Source of the DNA: Oceaniferula flava
GTDB lineage: Bacteria > Verrucomicrobiota > Verrucomicrobiia > Verrucomicrobiales > Akkermansiaceae
Assembly (NCBI RefSeq): GCF_016811075.1
Contig: NZ_JAFBGL010000007.1
Location: 62,001-126,000, forward strand
Direction: 5' to 3'
Length of the DNA: 64,000 nucleotides
Shown: positions 8,915-18,424 of the stretch, piece after piece
How the letters are laid out: each line of letters starts with the position of its first letter
Numbering within the stretch: the first letter of the stretch is position 1
Made by a program: the position numbers and the translations under genes
Notes under the pieces: generated by a model
Database searches by the model: none
Told to the model about the DNA's origin: nothing
Seen by the model: only the letters and a program-made list of their open reading frames with translations

Positions 8915-8953
8915 CCCCCACGATTAGGGGGTAATGAAACCCCCATGCAGGGG
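8915..8953. promoter_or_regulatory. Two adjacent C-run/G-run palindromes before a PEP-CTERM gene
   Basis: CCCCC-N7-GGGGG at 8915-8931 is followed by AACCCC-CATGCA-GGGGTT at 8938-8955. Neither is followed by a T-run, so they do not look like the kduD terminator. They lie 80-120 bp before the start at 9036. The first resembles the element at 263-276. They are candidate operators or leader hairpins. Confidence 0.4.
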
Positions 8954-9035
8954 TTCGATTTCCTACGCACAAAGAAAGGTCTTCTACCAAGTATCAGGGA
9001 TGATTGGATGGATTCTCCTAACACCCATCAATCCT

Positions 9036-9773
9036 ATGAAAAAATACCTTTTACTCACAAGTATGGCACTGCCGCTGGTCATGGTCAGTTCGGTGCATGC
9101 CGCAACAACTGTTGTTTACAGCGCGGAAATAGAAATAGGCCCGTCCGGCACGCTCTTCTCGGACGCTGGCAATCGCGATAACTGGACAGGGGATGATATT
9201 GAAAACTGGCAGACACAAAGCCAGTCCGATTTGGTTTACCTGAGAAACCACAACCGTGGAGATGACACTATCAAGCGCGACAACGATGCTAATTTCTCTT
9301 ATAACCTCGCTGGTGTCACATCGTTCTCGATGCAAATTGATGCCCGTGTCGATTCGTTTTGGGAAGCCGGTTTGGCCCCTTCAGCTGGTGGTGCACAGCT
9401 CCTGATCGGGGGCGATTACAACAACAGTGATGACTTCTACATCAACTTCAATGGCACGCGTTACGGCAACGACAACAACCTCGCCTCGACGGTCAATGGC
9501 AACGCCGCCAGCTTACGACTCGATTACGATGTGATCACTGGCACTGCCGACCTGATCTATGATCCGGGTGGCGTCAACGAATCGGCACTGATCACCGACC
9601 TCGCACTGAACATTTCCGCGACCCAATTACAAAACATGGACCAGCTCAGCACCCGGGCGAATACGCAATATGCGGGCGCTGGAACTTGGATGATCACCAC
9701 TGTCCCTGAAGCCAGCAGCATGGCTCTTCTTGGACTTGGTGGACTGGCTCTCATGGTTCGGCGTAGGAAATAA
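9036..9773 (+). CDS. PEP-CTERM-sorted secreted protein (PEA variant)
   Basis: The protein has 245 residues with a signal peptide (MKKYLLLTSMALPLVMVSSVHA). The body is rich in N, D and G, probably a beta-sandwich. The C-terminus has VPEASSMALLGLGG, a hydrophobic helix and RRRK. This is the PEP-CTERM/exosortase sorting architecture with PEA in place of PEP. The start at 9036 gives the clean signal peptide; the frame continues upstream but without sense. The function is unknown; family members are usually envelope or matrix proteins. A strong terminator follows. Confidence 0.85.
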   Translation: MKKYLLLTSMALPLVMVSSVHAATTVVYSAEIEIGPSGTLFSDAGNRDNWTGDDIENWQTQSQSDLVYLRNHNRGDDTIKRDNDANFSYNLAGVTSFSMQIDARVDSFWEAGLAPSAGGAQLLIGGDYNNSDDFYINFNGTRYGNDNNLASTVNGNAASLRLDYDVITGTADLIYDPGGVNESALITDLALNISATQLQNMDQLSTRANTQYAGAGTWMITTVPEASSMALLGLGGLALMVRRRK

Positions 9774-9790
9774 TGACTCAATCATCATAA

Positions 9791-9828
9791 AAAAACGCCA
9801 CCCGCAAAGAGCGCGGAGTGGCGTTTTT
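9791..9828. terminator. Bidirectional terminator between convergent genes
   Basis: AAAAACGCCAC, a 16-base loop, then GTGGCGTTTTT: an 11-base arm usable on both strands. It serves the PEP-CTERM gene and the converging DUF6288 gene, whose stop lies about 20 bp away. Confidence 0.9.
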
Positions 9829-9848
9829 GGTTGAAGAACGGAAATCCT

Positions 9849-12215
9849 CTAACGGAAGTTCTTGATCGTTTTCAAGCGATCTCTTGTGGTGGGTGCCGAC
9901 TCGATTTTTTTCGCCGTTTGCTCAATCAGAGCCTTCCACTTGTTGTCGCCCTTACCGTAAGCCGCAGCGGCCTTGTTAAGCACAGGAAGAACCGACTTCG
10001 CATGTCCTTGATAACTGGCAACCACGGCAGCGGCACGTGGAATGCGGGCGTTTCTTCCCCAAGAATTTTCCGCTACCAGATCGGCGGCAATTTCCAGACC
10101 CTCTTTCAGTTTCATGCTAGCTAGCACCTCCACGCAGGAAACGCGCAGGCCGTTAGCAAACATGACATTGCCAGCCGGTGGCTCGGTGGCACGCTGATAG
10201 ATTTTAGGCAGCAGCTCGACTTGCTCATCTTTCGGCAAGTAACGCACCCCCATGGCAACGCGTGAAGAAACCAAGGCGTCTTCGTCATCGAGCAGAATCA
10301 TCACTCCCTGCACGGCCACCTTGCGGTCCTTGATCCCGTTAAGCAGGTCACCAATCTGTTTCCCACGTGAACCGAGTGGGAAAAAGATATCACCCAGCTT
10401 CTGAGTGAAAACCGGGTTCTCGCCCTTGGCTCTTACGAGATGGCTGAAAACAGCCTCCACAGCGCGAGGTTTATCCAAACGCGCACTGGCCTGCATGGCG
10501 GCGATACGCACTCTCAGGTCTTCGTCATCGAGCATCTTGGTGCAAATTTCATAGTCCTTGAGGGAGTTCACTGCCGCGATCCGCACGATGGGGTCTTTGG
10601 CGGCCAGAATGGTCTCGCCACCTTCCAGCAGCTTACGTTTGCGCAGCTCTTTCTCAGCACGAATGCGGGCCACGGGCGACCACGATGTCAGCGCCTTCTT
10701 CAGCACCACCTCGGAAGCGCCTTTGTAGCTTGTCCGACCAGCGTCCATGTTTTCCTTATTTTCCTCCGCGGTGAAGGCTTCGATGCTGGAGCCTTTCTTG
10801 CCAGTGAGGCGAATCACTTTGCGCGGCAGAGCGAGGTGCAAAAGGTAAGCTCCGGGGCAATCCCAACCAGAGTGAGCACTGCCCTCACGTTCATTGGGGT
10901 AACCTTGATAGGGGTATCGATGCTGGGGATCGCGGGCGAGATCGTAATACCAGCCGAACTCCTTGAGCCACATTCCAGTCGCTTCCGGACCACCGAGAGC
11001 AACGGCTGGCAAGGACCAGAACATGTTGAAAAAGTTGCCGGTGTGACCCTGTTCGCGGTCGCTGCCGTAGGACGCCATCGCGGTGCGAGTGTAATATTTC
11101 GTCGCCCGGCTATCCTCCAAGAAGTTGAAGAATAACGCGCTGGCTGAGTTCTTGCCATTGTCATCGTGACCATACTGCGTGGTAGGTGGTCCATCACCGT
11201 AGGGGATGGCACCGAGGCCTACGTGACGACGGAAAAAGTGAGCGCTCTCGGTGATGCATTTGTCCAGGTTGGGAACATCGACACCGCACTCGCGAGCGAG
11301 CGTCAGCGACATCACCACCGGCACACCCACGGCATTGACCGCGCCGTAACCGCGCAGGCGATGGTTGGTGGGATCGACAAAACTATGTCCCCAAGTGCTC
11401 AGAGGACCACGGCCATCGACCAGGTATTTGCTGAGACGTTTGATCTCCGGCAGCACTTTCTGATCGTTTGTCACCAGATAATATTCGCTAAGGAAGAGGT
11501 TCGCGAAGGCGAAGTGCCAGCACGGCAGGCCGATCTCGGGCGACACGGGACGGCTGACCATGCGGTGGGCGTAGTCCTTGAGCTGCTCCATGTATTTTTC
11601 CTCGCCGGAAGCCAGCAAGGCCAGCGCATTAATGTGCGTGGGGATATCGGTGCGCTTGAGACCACGTTTCGACAATGCCTCGCAACCTTGATCGAAGAGA
11701 ATGCGGGACTTTTCGCAATCATAGGGCGCGGTGGCGGAAAATGCCGGCAGCTTTGGCAGGGTGATGCTTACCTGCTCGGTTTTCCCCTGACGGAATCGCT
11801 GCAGCACCAGTTGACCATCGGCCGCCTGAGCCGTGCCAAGGGCTTTGGCAAATGCAATCCGCGCATCGCTGCTGAATGCCTGGTCGCCGATTCCGACGAT
11901 GACATCTCCTTTTTGCAGCACCCCGGAAGCAGGAGTCCCGGAGGAAACCTGGGTGATTAAAATTTGGCGTGAAGGCCTGGTATTGCCTTCGGACGCCAGA
12001 CCTTTTCCGATCTGACACCATCCACGCGCCCCCGTTGGCCCGAGTGTCCAGTCGTGAGAAGCCCCCCTCGGCAGTTTGTCACCTGCGGTGAAATCATAGA
12101 TGGTAGAGCTGATCGCCGGATCCCTGGCAGCATCAGCAGCAGGCATGAGCGTGAGCGAGGCAAGCACGCATGCCGCACTTACTAAGCGGCGTGAAAATAG
12201 TTGATTCATAGGCAT
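9849..12215 (-). CDS. Secreted DUF6288-type protein with PDZ domain and HEAT-like repeats
   Basis: The protein has 788 residues. A signal peptide covers about 1-29 (LMPAADAA). A PDZ-like domain lies at about 80-155 (GTPASGVLQKGDVIVGIGDQAF). Next is a long alpha-helical toroid-like region, about 165-470, with GLPCWHFAFANLFLSEYYL and GYGAVNAVGVPVVMSLTLARECG. The C-terminal 250 residues are HEAT-like helical repeats (KDPIVRIAAVNSLKDY, DEDLRVRIAAMQAS). DUF6288 proteins occur in Planctomycetota and Verrucomicrobiota; none has a function I know of. An alternative start is 12209. It stands alone on the minus strand, and the iron ABC operon upstream runs the same way. Confidence 0.75.
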   Translation of the reverse strand: MPMNQLFSRRLVSAACVLASLTLMPAADAARDPAISSTIYDFTAGDKLPRGASHDWTLGPTGARGWCQIGKGLASEGNTRPSRQILITQVSSGTPASGVLQKGDVIVGIGDQAFSSDARIAFAKALGTAQAADGQLVLQRFRQGKTEQVSITLPKLPAFSATAPYDCEKSRILFDQGCEALSKRGLKRTDIPTHINALALLASGEEKYMEQLKDYAHRMVSRPVSPEIGLPCWHFAFANLFLSEYYLVTNDQKVLPEIKRLSKYLVDGRGPLSTWGHSFVDPTNHRLRGYGAVNAVGVPVVMSLTLARECGVDVPNLDKCITESAHFFRRHVGLGAIPYGDGPPTTQYGHDDNGKNSASALFFNFLEDSRATKYYTRTAMASYGSDREQGHTGNFFNMFWSLPAVALGGPEATGMWLKEFGWYYDLARDPQHRYPYQGYPNEREGSAHSGWDCPGAYLLHLALPRKVIRLTGKKGSSIEAFTAEENKENMDAGRTSYKGASEVVLKKALTSWSPVARIRAEKELRKRKLLEGGETILAAKDPIVRIAAVNSLKDYEICTKMLDDEDLRVRIAAMQASARLDKPRAVEAVFSHLVRAKGENPVFTQKLGDIFFPLGSRGKQIGDLLNGIKDRKVAVQGVMILLDDEDALVSSRVAMGVRYLPKDEQVELLPKIYQRATEPPAGNVMFANGLRVSCVEVLASMKLKEGLEIAADLVAENSWGRNARIPRAAAVVASYQGHAKSVLPVLNKAAAAYGKGDNKWKALIEQTAKKIESAPTTRDRLKTIKNFR

Positions 12216-12347
12216 TTGAGCAGTGCTTATAACACGGACCTGTGTCTTTGTCTAGATCGCAAGACAGAGCTCATTTTATAACCCATTGAAGGTGAGTTTT
12301 TGATGAAAGATAGACGCCGTGCTCACAGGGTTGCCCTGCCCTCACTG

Positions 12348-14045
12348 CTACATCCGGAAAATACTGCCGCCCTTTTTCCCCATGATCACGAAGGCGCCCA
12401 TGATGGAAATGCCGAGGAAAATCATCGCCCAGACGCCAAGGGCGGAGGCAAGTTCGTGACCCGTCCCCAGAGTGCTGAGCAGGGAGTAGATGGCCTTGGT
12501 GATAGGATAATGCTCGGCCTGCTGCGCGAGGATGAGGCTATCGGACACCTCTAACATAGCGAAGGCAAAGGCGAGGATGCCACCGGCCACCAAGTTCGCC
12601 CCGATCAATGGGATGGCTACACGCCGCATGGTGCGGGCCGGCGAAGCCCCGAGCGATTTGGCCGCTTCCTCCAGGGTGATGTTGCTCTGTTGCAGACCCG
12701 CCACGGCAGCGCGCACCACGTAGGGAAGTCTCCTCACCGCATAAGCGGCAATCAGGAGGAAGATCGGATTGTTCGATGGCCCCACCAACCAATGCAGAGG
12801 CTCCCCTTTTTGAGTGATGGCAATGTAACCGAAGGCCAACACCAGCCCCGGCACTGCAAGCGGCAACATCATCACCGCATCGAGCAACACCCGACCACGA
12901 ATCGTGCTGCGCACCACCACCCAGGCGATGGCTGTGCCCAGAATAACATCTAACAAAGTAGATCCCGTGGCGTAGATCAGGCTGTTTTTGATCGATGGCA
13001 CCACCAGGGGATGACCGAGGGCCTCGTTGTAGTGCGCCATGGTCATCGACTCTGGGAAAATCGTCCCATACCAGTCGCCAGAGACCGAGAGAAACAGGAC
13101 ACCCAAGTGCGGCACGCAGGCGATGAAAAACACCGTCATGAAACCCGCCGCCAGCGCCCATCCTTTTTTAGCCGAGAGCGTGGCTTCACTGGCGTGCGTT
13201 TTGGGTCGTGGAGCCGTGCCCAGTCCAGAACGACCCAGCACCACCTTGGAAACCGCAAATACAGAAGCGGAAACAATCAGCATAATGCCAACCAGTGCGT
13301 AGGGCATGGGATTGGCATTGAGATCTTTGATACCATCGTAAACCTGCACAGAGGCGACCCGTGTGTAATCGAAAACTAAGGGCACGCCGAGCTCGGTGAA
13401 TGACCAAATAAAGACAATGGCCGCCCCAGCAAAGACACCCGGCATGCACAGTGGCAGCGTGATTTTCCACAGTCGGCGCCATGGAGGGCAGCCGAGGTTC
13501 TGAGCAGCCTGCTCCATCGCGGGATCGAGGTGAGACAGGGCGGCAGAAATGTTCAGGTAGAGGATGGGGTAGAGGTGCAGCGCGTTCATGATGATCACGC
13601 CCCAGAGACGACCTTCTCCTAACCAATCGACCGGCGCATTGGCACTCATCAGCCCGAGATCGATGAGAAAGGCATTCAACGATCCGCTCACACCAAGGAT
13701 GTGTTTGATCCCGACGGCACCTACAAAGGGAGGTAATACCAAGGGCGCGAGAATCAGGATGCAGAGCCACTTTTTCAGCGGAAAAACCCAACGGTGCGAG
13801 GCCAGCGCCAGCGGAAAGGCAATGGCAAGCGAGAGCACGGTGCTACCAAGCCCCATGACAAAGGCATTCCACAGCCCCTCCATGTAGATCGGGTTATTAA
13901 ACACACCGAACACGTAATCGAGAGTGAACCCTCCGTCCTCAGCCTCGAAAGCGACAGCCAAGGTCATCGCCACGGGGTAGACAAAGAAAACTCCGAAGAT
14001 CAGAACGACAACGGCGGTGATGGAATACGCGGTGGTTTTGTTCAT
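12348..14045 (-). CDS. ABC transporter permease, fused double domain (ferric iron type, FbpB/SfuB-like)
   Basis: The protein has 565 residues and about 12 transmembrane segments in two homologous halves. Each half carries an EAA-type cytoplasmic loop: EQAAQNLGCPPWRRLWKITLP near 180 and EEAAKSLGASPARTMRRVAIP near 470. The fused form is usual in iron(III) ABC systems. It is the last gene of the ATPase-binding protein-permease operon and starts 5 bp after the binding-protein stop; GGAGGAAGG lies just before the ATG. Substrate inferred from family and from a Fur-like site before the operon. Confidence 0.88.
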   Translation of the reverse strand: MNKTTAYSITAVVVLIFGVFFVYPVAMTLAVAFEAEDGGFTLDYVFGVFNNPIYMEGLWNAFVMGLGSTVLSLAIAFPLALASHRWVFPLKKWLCILILAPLVLPPFVGAVGIKHILGVSGSLNAFLIDLGLMSANAPVDWLGEGRLWGVIIMNALHLYPILYLNISAALSHLDPAMEQAAQNLGCPPWRRLWKITLPLCMPGVFAGAAIVFIWSFTELGVPLVFDYTRVASVQVYDGIKDLNANPMPYALVGIMLIVSASVFAVSKVVLGRSGLGTAPRPKTHASEATLSAKKGWALAAGFMTVFFIACVPHLGVLFLSVSGDWYGTIFPESMTMAHYNEALGHPLVVPSIKNSLIYATGSTLLDVILGTAIAWVVVRSTIRGRVLLDAVMMLPLAVPGLVLAFGYIAITQKGEPLHWLVGPSNNPIFLLIAAYAVRRLPYVVRAAVAGLQQSNITLEEAAKSLGASPARTMRRVAIPLIGANLVAGGILAFAFAMLEVSDSLILAQQAEHYPITKAIYSLLSTLGTGHELASALGVWAMIFLGISIMGAFVIMGKKGGSIFRM

Positions 14046-14050
14046 GCTGA

Positions 14051-15577
14051 TTACTTCCCTTCCTCCGCCAGCTCACCAGCGAGTTCATAGTTCTTTCTGA
14101 AAAGCTTGCCGAGCCGCACTGCCATCCTGGCCGTTTCCACCTTCGTCCCATCGCTGAGCTGCCTGCGGAGATCACCCATCGTATTTTGGTAGGAAACCAA
14201 CGTGGTGTCGGAAAAAATCTTCGTCGCACGCTCCGGCATGCCGGCATCGGTGAGCTTCACCCAGGCTTCTTTGAGCTCTTCGTGAGCGTCCAGACAGAGC
14301 ACGCGGATGACGAATTGCAAGGCCTTGAAACCTTTCCCCGTCAGGGCACGATCATAGACAAAACCGCCAGTCATCTCGTAGGGGTTCTCCTGATCGGTGA
14401 AATGTTGGAGGTTTTCCGCTGTGTAAACATCACGCCTTACCGGCATGCGCCGCAGAGCGTGGTGACGGGGACCTATCGGGCTGCCAGGCCGAGCATTCCA
14501 GAGCACTTGCCCCTGTTCGGAAACGAGGAATTCGACAAACGCCTGGGCCAGCTCCGGGTCGGGCGCACCTTTCAGCACCGCCACGGGATCGACACTCATG
14601 GAGGTGCCTCCCTTCGGTGATATCCAGTGAAGCCTGGAACTGCCATCTTCTTTCATCAGCATCTGCTCGTAGGTGCGACCGTAAAAGTCCACACACATAC
14701 CCGCCGCGGCATCTCCTGAGGCCACATCGTGCGGGATCTTGGTGGAGCTGTCGGTGAAGTAGCGGGCATTGGCTCCAATTTTCTGAATCAAATTAATGCC
14801 CCGGTCCCAACCATCGTTGAGCACGCGTGCCTGGAATCGGTCCGGAGTCTCGCCGGGTGCCACTTTTGCTGTGGCGGCCGCCTCATGCATCTGCTGCTGG
14901 ATCAGCATCTCGAAGGCACGGGCCACCGAGCCACTTTTGTTAGGATCGGACAGGGCGATGCCGCCGAAATACTTGGGGTCGCCGAGGTCCTCCCAGGTTT
15001 CCGGAGGTTCCAACCCCCGGCGACGCAGCGCATCGACGTTGTAACAAATACCAAAACGCGACAAACAAACGCCCACCCAGCTGTGGTCTTCCGCGTAGTA
15101 AATCTCTCCGGAAAACGTCTGCGGCAGCGCGTCTTCACCGAACCACTCAGGGTGCGACTCGAAGACATCGAGTTTGGCGAAGCGATCTTTCTCCGCCTGA
15201 ATGCGAAACTCGTAATCGCCGCCACCGAAGAAAATATCGATTTCCACCCCTGTGTCGCCAGTTTTCTTCGCCGCGGCAAAGCGTCCATCCAAGATCTTCC
15301 TGATCTCGGAGGTGCCGCCCGGGGTGAGCCAGTTCACGTAGACGGTCTCGCCATGTTCTTCCTGCCACCATGCTTGGAATGCCTCGCCAAACTCACGGCG
15401 GATGGTCTCGTTATGAGGTGTGATGATGGTGATTCGGCGGTCGGCATTTTCCGCGGTAATCTTCCCCGTGCCGGCTTTGCGGCTCATCAGCAAAGGAGTC
15501 GCCACGCAGATCACCAGCGCCAGGGCGACTAGAGATTTACTATTCACCCAAGGGGCAAGGTGTTGATGAAGTTTCAT
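14051..15577 (-). CDS. ABC transporter extracellular solute-binding protein (iron type)
   Basis: The protein has 508 residues, long for the family. An N-terminal signal anchor (about 16-32) is followed by ITIITPHNETIRREFGEAFQAWW, the start of a class-II periplasmic binding fold of the FbpA/AfuA group. Later motifs include GICYNVDALRRRGLEPPETWEDL and GTSMSVDPVAVLKGAPDPELAQAFVEFL. The start overlaps the ATPase stop by 4 bp, showing translational coupling. The ligand is probably ferric iron or a small oxyanion; the C-terminal 120 residues are extra and unexplained. Confidence 0.85.
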   Translation of the reverse strand: MKLHQHLAPWVNSKSLVALALVICVATPLLMSRKAGTGKITAENADRRITIITPHNETIRREFGEAFQAWWQEEHGETVYVNWLTPGGTSEIRKILDGRFAAAKKTGDTGVEIDIFFGGGDYEFRIQAEKDRFAKLDVFESHPEWFGEDALPQTFSGEIYYAEDHSWVGVCLSRFGICYNVDALRRRGLEPPETWEDLGDPKYFGGIALSDPNKSGSVARAFEMLIQQQMHEAAATAKVAPGETPDRFQARVLNDGWDRGINLIQKIGANARYFTDSSTKIPHDVASGDAAAGMCVDFYGRTYEQMLMKEDGSSRLHWISPKGGTSMSVDPVAVLKGAPDPELAQAFVEFLVSEQGQVLWNARPGSPIGPRHHALRRMPVRRDVYTAENLQHFTDQENPYEMTGGFVYDRALTGKGFKALQFVIRVLCLDAHEELKEAWVKLTDAGMPERATKIFSDTTLVSYQNTMGDLRRQLSDGTKVETARMAVRLGKLFRKNYELAGELAEEGK

Positions 15578-16665
15578 GCCTTGAGAATAATCACATCTGC
15601 AGGGTCGGCGGTGAGCACAATATCATCGCCATCTTCTCGGATCACATGGGGGTTGGTTTCAGTGACGGACCAGAGGTGATCACCTGCAGCGGCAACGCGA
15701 TATTGGATGTGGCTACCCAGATACATGCGATCCTTAATCTTACCACGAATACGGTTAATCGGCACTCCGGAATAATCCACGAAAAGCGCTTCCGGACGAA
15801 TGGAAACCAGCACCTTCGAGCCCTCTTTTGGTCGCCAGCCTCGACGACTGATCCTGCCGTTGAAGCGCCCCATCGGGCTGGAAACACTCAAGCCAAGCTC
15901 ATCGTCATCGCGGACGATGCGGTCAACGGTCGCTTCGATTAAGTTTGTCTCACCGATGAAACCCGCGACGTGAGCGCTCAATGGATTTCGATAAATATCA
16001 TTAGGCGTGCCCATCTGCACCACTCTGCCAGCATCCAGCACTGCCATGCGGTCGGCCATTGAAAGGGCCTCTTCCTGATCGTGAGTTACGTAGACACCTG
16101 TGAGGTTGTTCTCTTTCACAATCCGCCGAATCTCACGGCGCATTTCCAACCTTAATTTGGCATCCAAATTAGATAACGGCTCGTCGAGGAGGAGACACTT
16201 CGGCTTGACCACCAGGGCACGAGCAAGGGCCACGCGCTGCTGCTGGCCGCCAGACATGTGATCGATCCGGCGATCATTGTATCCTTCCAAATGGACCATC
16301 GCCAGAGCCTCGTCCACCCGTTGAGTGATTTCCTTACGGGGCACCTTGCGCTCCTCAAGCCCGAACGCGACATTCTCCCCCACGCTCATGTGGGGCCAGA
16401 GCGCATAGCTTTGGAATACCATGGCAGCTTCCCGTTTATGGGTTGGTAGCCCAGTGACATCGCGATCGCCATAAAGCACTCGTCCAGAGTCCGGGTTTTC
16501 CAGACCGGCAATACAACGCAGCAGCGTGGTCTTGCCACAGCCACTGGCGCCCAGCAGGAAAAACAGCTCGCCTTTTTCGATGGTGATACTTGCTTGGTCC
16601 AAGGCCTTCGTCTCGCCAAAGTTCTTCACCAGTGATTCTGCACGTATCGCATCCATATCCGTCAT
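15574..16665 (-). CDS. ABC transporter ATPase (FbpC/PotA-type) for the iron system
   Basis: The protein has 363 residues from the start at 16665. Walker A is LLGASGCGKTTLL, the Q-loop lies in AMVFQSYALWPHM, the signature is HMSGGQQQRVALARAL, Walker B is CLLLDEP and the switch histidine is in VTHDQEEA. A C-terminal TOBE regulatory domain (about 250-360) contains VLVSIRPEALFVD. The start at 16665 has AGAAG 4-5 bp upstream; a longer frame from 16713 is unsupported, and 16656 is possible. First gene of the operon. Confidence 0.92.
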   Translation of the reverse strand: MTDMDAIRAESLVKNFGETKALDQASITIEKGELFFLLGASGCGKTTLLRCIAGLENPDSGRVLYGDRDVTGLPTHKREAAMVFQSYALWPHMSVGENVAFGLEERKVPRKEITQRVDEALAMVHLEGYNDRRIDHMSGGQQQRVALARALVVKPKCLLLDEPLSNLDAKLRLEMRREIRRIVKENNLTGVYVTHDQEEALSMADRMAVLDAGRVVQMGTPNDIYRNPLSAHVAGFIGETNLIEATVDRIVRDDDELGLSVSSPMGRFNGRISRRGWRPKEGSKVLVSIRPEALFVDYSGVPINRIRGKIKDRMYLGSHIQYRVAAAGDHLWSVTETNPHVIREDGDDIVLTADPADVIILKA

Positions 16666-16723
16666 ATATCTTCTAAAGCCCCCTTCAGCAATGCAAGCAT
16701 AGAACTGCGGCAATACTGTTGTG

Positions 16724-16738
16724 TGAATCTCATTGAGA
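16724..16738 (-). promoter_or_regulatory. Fur-box-like element before the first iron ABC operon
   Basis: On the minus strand the site reads AATGAGATTCA (16734-16724), within the palindrome TCTCA-T-TGAGA (16728-16738). It lies about 60 bp upstream of the ATPase start. The same AATGAGANTCA pattern occurs at 44833-44843 before the other iron operon and resembles half of known Fur sites (AATGAGAAT). Binding is inferred. Confidence 0.5.
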
Positions 16739-16882
16739 AAAACTGCAATCCAGAGCGTATCTATCAGGAGCTAGATCCCCGCGCCTGCCAAATCACGCGA
16801 GCTCCCGCAGCATATAATCGCCATTTTTTCGCATAGATCCTACGTCGGCACGTCTACACCCTGAACAACATTCCACAACACC

Positions 16883-17380
16883 ATGTCTGACCAAACAACC
16901 ACCGATTCCACATCTCCCTACACCACTCCGGAAACCACCGCGCCAGCAGCCACACCGGCTGTCGCTGGCAGCGCAGCTCAAGCCACTCTCGGCCAGCGCG
17001 CCGGTGCTTACCTCATTGACGTCATCCTTGCGAGCATCGTAGCCGGCATCCTCTCGTCACTTGTAGGACAAGTCTCCTCCATCCTCGGCTCCCTGCTTTC
17101 CTTCACTGGTATCGCCTACGTCTTGGTGCGTGACTCACTGCCACAAACTGATGGCCAGAGCATCGGTAAGAAACTTCTCGGTCTGCGCGCCGTCACCAGC
17201 GATGGCCAAAGCCTGAGCGGCAACTGGCAGCCCGGCCTACTGCGCAACGTCATCCTGGTCATTCCCTTCATGGCCCTGGTTGAACTGATCGTCCTGATCA
17301 CCAAGAAAGATGCCCCCGAAGGGCTGCTCCGTCTCGGTGACCAGTGGGCAAACACCAAGGTCATCCAGGTGCCTAAGTAA
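16883..17380 (+). CDS. RDD-family membrane protein
   Basis: The protein has 165 residues. A polar T/A/P-rich N-terminal tail (1-35) is followed by an RDD domain: QRAGAYLIDVILASIVAG with the R...D pair, a second span near 60-75 and GQSIGKKLLGLRAV. A third span is LLRNVILVIPFMALVELIVLI. RDD proteins are small membrane proteins of mostly unknown function, some linked to ion transport. It is monocistronic, with a terminator directly downstream. Confidence 0.85.
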   Translation: MSDQTTTDSTSPYTTPETTAPAATPAVAGSAAQATLGQRAGAYLIDVILASIVAGILSSLVGQVSSILGSLLSFTGIAYVLVRDSLPQTDGQSIGKKLLGLRAVTSDGQSLSGNWQPGLLRNVILVIPFMALVELIVLITKKDAPEGLLRLGDQWANTKVIQVPK

Positions 17381-17405
17381 GCTTTTTCCATCGTAGAAAA
17401 ACCCC

Positions 17406-17447
17406 AAAAACTCTCGGTCGTGTGTGTGTCGGCCGGGAGTTTTTTCT
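17406..17447 (+). terminator. Rho-independent terminator after the RDD gene
   Basis: CTCTCGG and CCGGGAG pair (one G-T) around a 15-base loop, preceded by A5 and followed by T6. Confidence 0.8.
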
Positions 17448-17492
17448 TTTTGATTTCCACACGAGCCCATCGCGAGCACAATCAGTCCCCTG

Positions 17493-17873
17493 ATGAAAAA
17501 GCTCATCCCCTTGGTCATTCTCGCCTGTGCCGTCGCGGCCGTCTGTGCTGTGCTTTTCAATCCATCGGAAAGCAAGCGGATCACCAGACCCGATGGCGCC
17601 TTCACCGCCGTGGTTAGCTATCGTAACTATCAGACTTACCTGCCCTCGGCACCGGGCGACAGCGGCGGCATGCCCGGGTTCATCACGATCTACGACCGCA
17701 GCGGCCAGTCTTACGGACGCATCCCCTTGTCGAAAATTAGCCAGGCCAACGAACTGCAGTGGACCGATACCGGTGCCATCATCCCCGGCTATTGCAACTG
17801 GGAGTTTTCATCTCGAAGCTACCGCGTGTTGGATGAGGACCACGCCCGGCAAGAATCCGACCCATCGCGCTAA
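17493..17873 (+). CDS. Small exported protein of unknown function, 126 aa
   Basis: The N-terminus MKKLIPLVILACAVAAVCAVLF is a signal peptide or anchor; the two cysteines are not in a clear lipobox. A soluble domain of about 100 residues follows with FTAVVSYRNYQTY, GGMPGFITIYDRSG and YCNWEFSSRSYRVL. No family is recognised. It lies between the RDD gene terminator and another small membrane protein gene, so the two unknowns may be co-transcribed. Confidence 0.65.
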   Translation: MKKLIPLVILACAVAAVCAVLFNPSESKRITRPDGAFTAVVSYRNYQTYLPSAPGDSGGMPGFITIYDRSGQSYGRIPLSKISQANELQWTDTGAIIPGYCNWEFSSRSYRVLDEDHARQESDPSR

Positions 17874-17919
17874 TACCGGCTAACGTCAGCCATCCCCCCC
17901 TTATCAATCACTCCCAGCC

Positions 17920-18351
17920 ATGGCGGACCTATCTTCCATTCTTCTCGTGATCATGGTTCCTGCACTCATGCTCGGCTTTGTTGGGTTCTGGTGCTTGGTA
18001 TGTTGGCTGCTTGGGCAGATAAGTGGTTGGAATCAGCTGGCGAAACGTTACCGAAATACGGAACCGTCTGATGGATACGCCCGCTACATGGCCAGCGGGT
18101 CGGTGGGGCTGGTCAACTATAGCAACTGCCTCAACCTCAGATCATCGTCTGACGGCTTGAGCCTTTCCGTCTTTCCCATCTTTCGCCCGGGTCATCCACC
18201 CGTGTTGATCCCCTGGGACGATCTGAACAACCCAACTGTCCGATCTTTTCTCTGGCTTCAATCGGTTAAGTTAGACGTGGGATCCCCTCGCATCACCAGC
18301 CTAACACTCTCGAACAAAGATTTTGAAAATCTACAGAAGCATGCTCTTTGA
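17920..18351 (+). CDS. Membrane-anchored protein of unknown function, 143 aa
   Basis: One N-terminal transmembrane segment (about 7-33, rich in L, V, F and W) is followed by a cytoplasmic-looking domain of about 105 residues. The segment LRSSSDGLSLSVFPIFRPGHPPVLIPWDDL resembles a small PH-like beta domain. No close family is recognised. The upstream gap of 46 bp to the 126-aa gene suggests the same transcript. Confidence 0.65.
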   Translation: MADLSSILLVIMVPALMLGFVGFWCLVCWLLGQISGWNQLAKRYRNTEPSDGYARYMASGSVGLVNYSNCLNLRSSSDGLSLSVFPIFRPGHPPVLIPWDDLNNPTVRSFLWLQSVKLDVGSPRITSLTLSNKDFENLQKHAL

Positions 18352-18424
18352 AGTCAGCTTTATGAATAGAATACTGACACAATTTTATAACAGACAGCCG
18401 AGAGCGTTTGTCTAACATCCCAGT

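Noticed and set aside
8940-8965. A tRNA T-arm-like string GGGGTTCGATT near 8950.
   Set aside because: The flanking bases form a different hairpin (AACCCC/GGGGTT), and no acceptor, D or anticodon arm can be drawn.
9849-12215. Long plus-strand frames (for example 10440-11135 and 11166-11960) opposite the DUF6288 gene.
   Set aside because: They are antisense shadows of a G+C-rich gene with coherent domains on the minus strand, and they have no signal peptides or family motifs.
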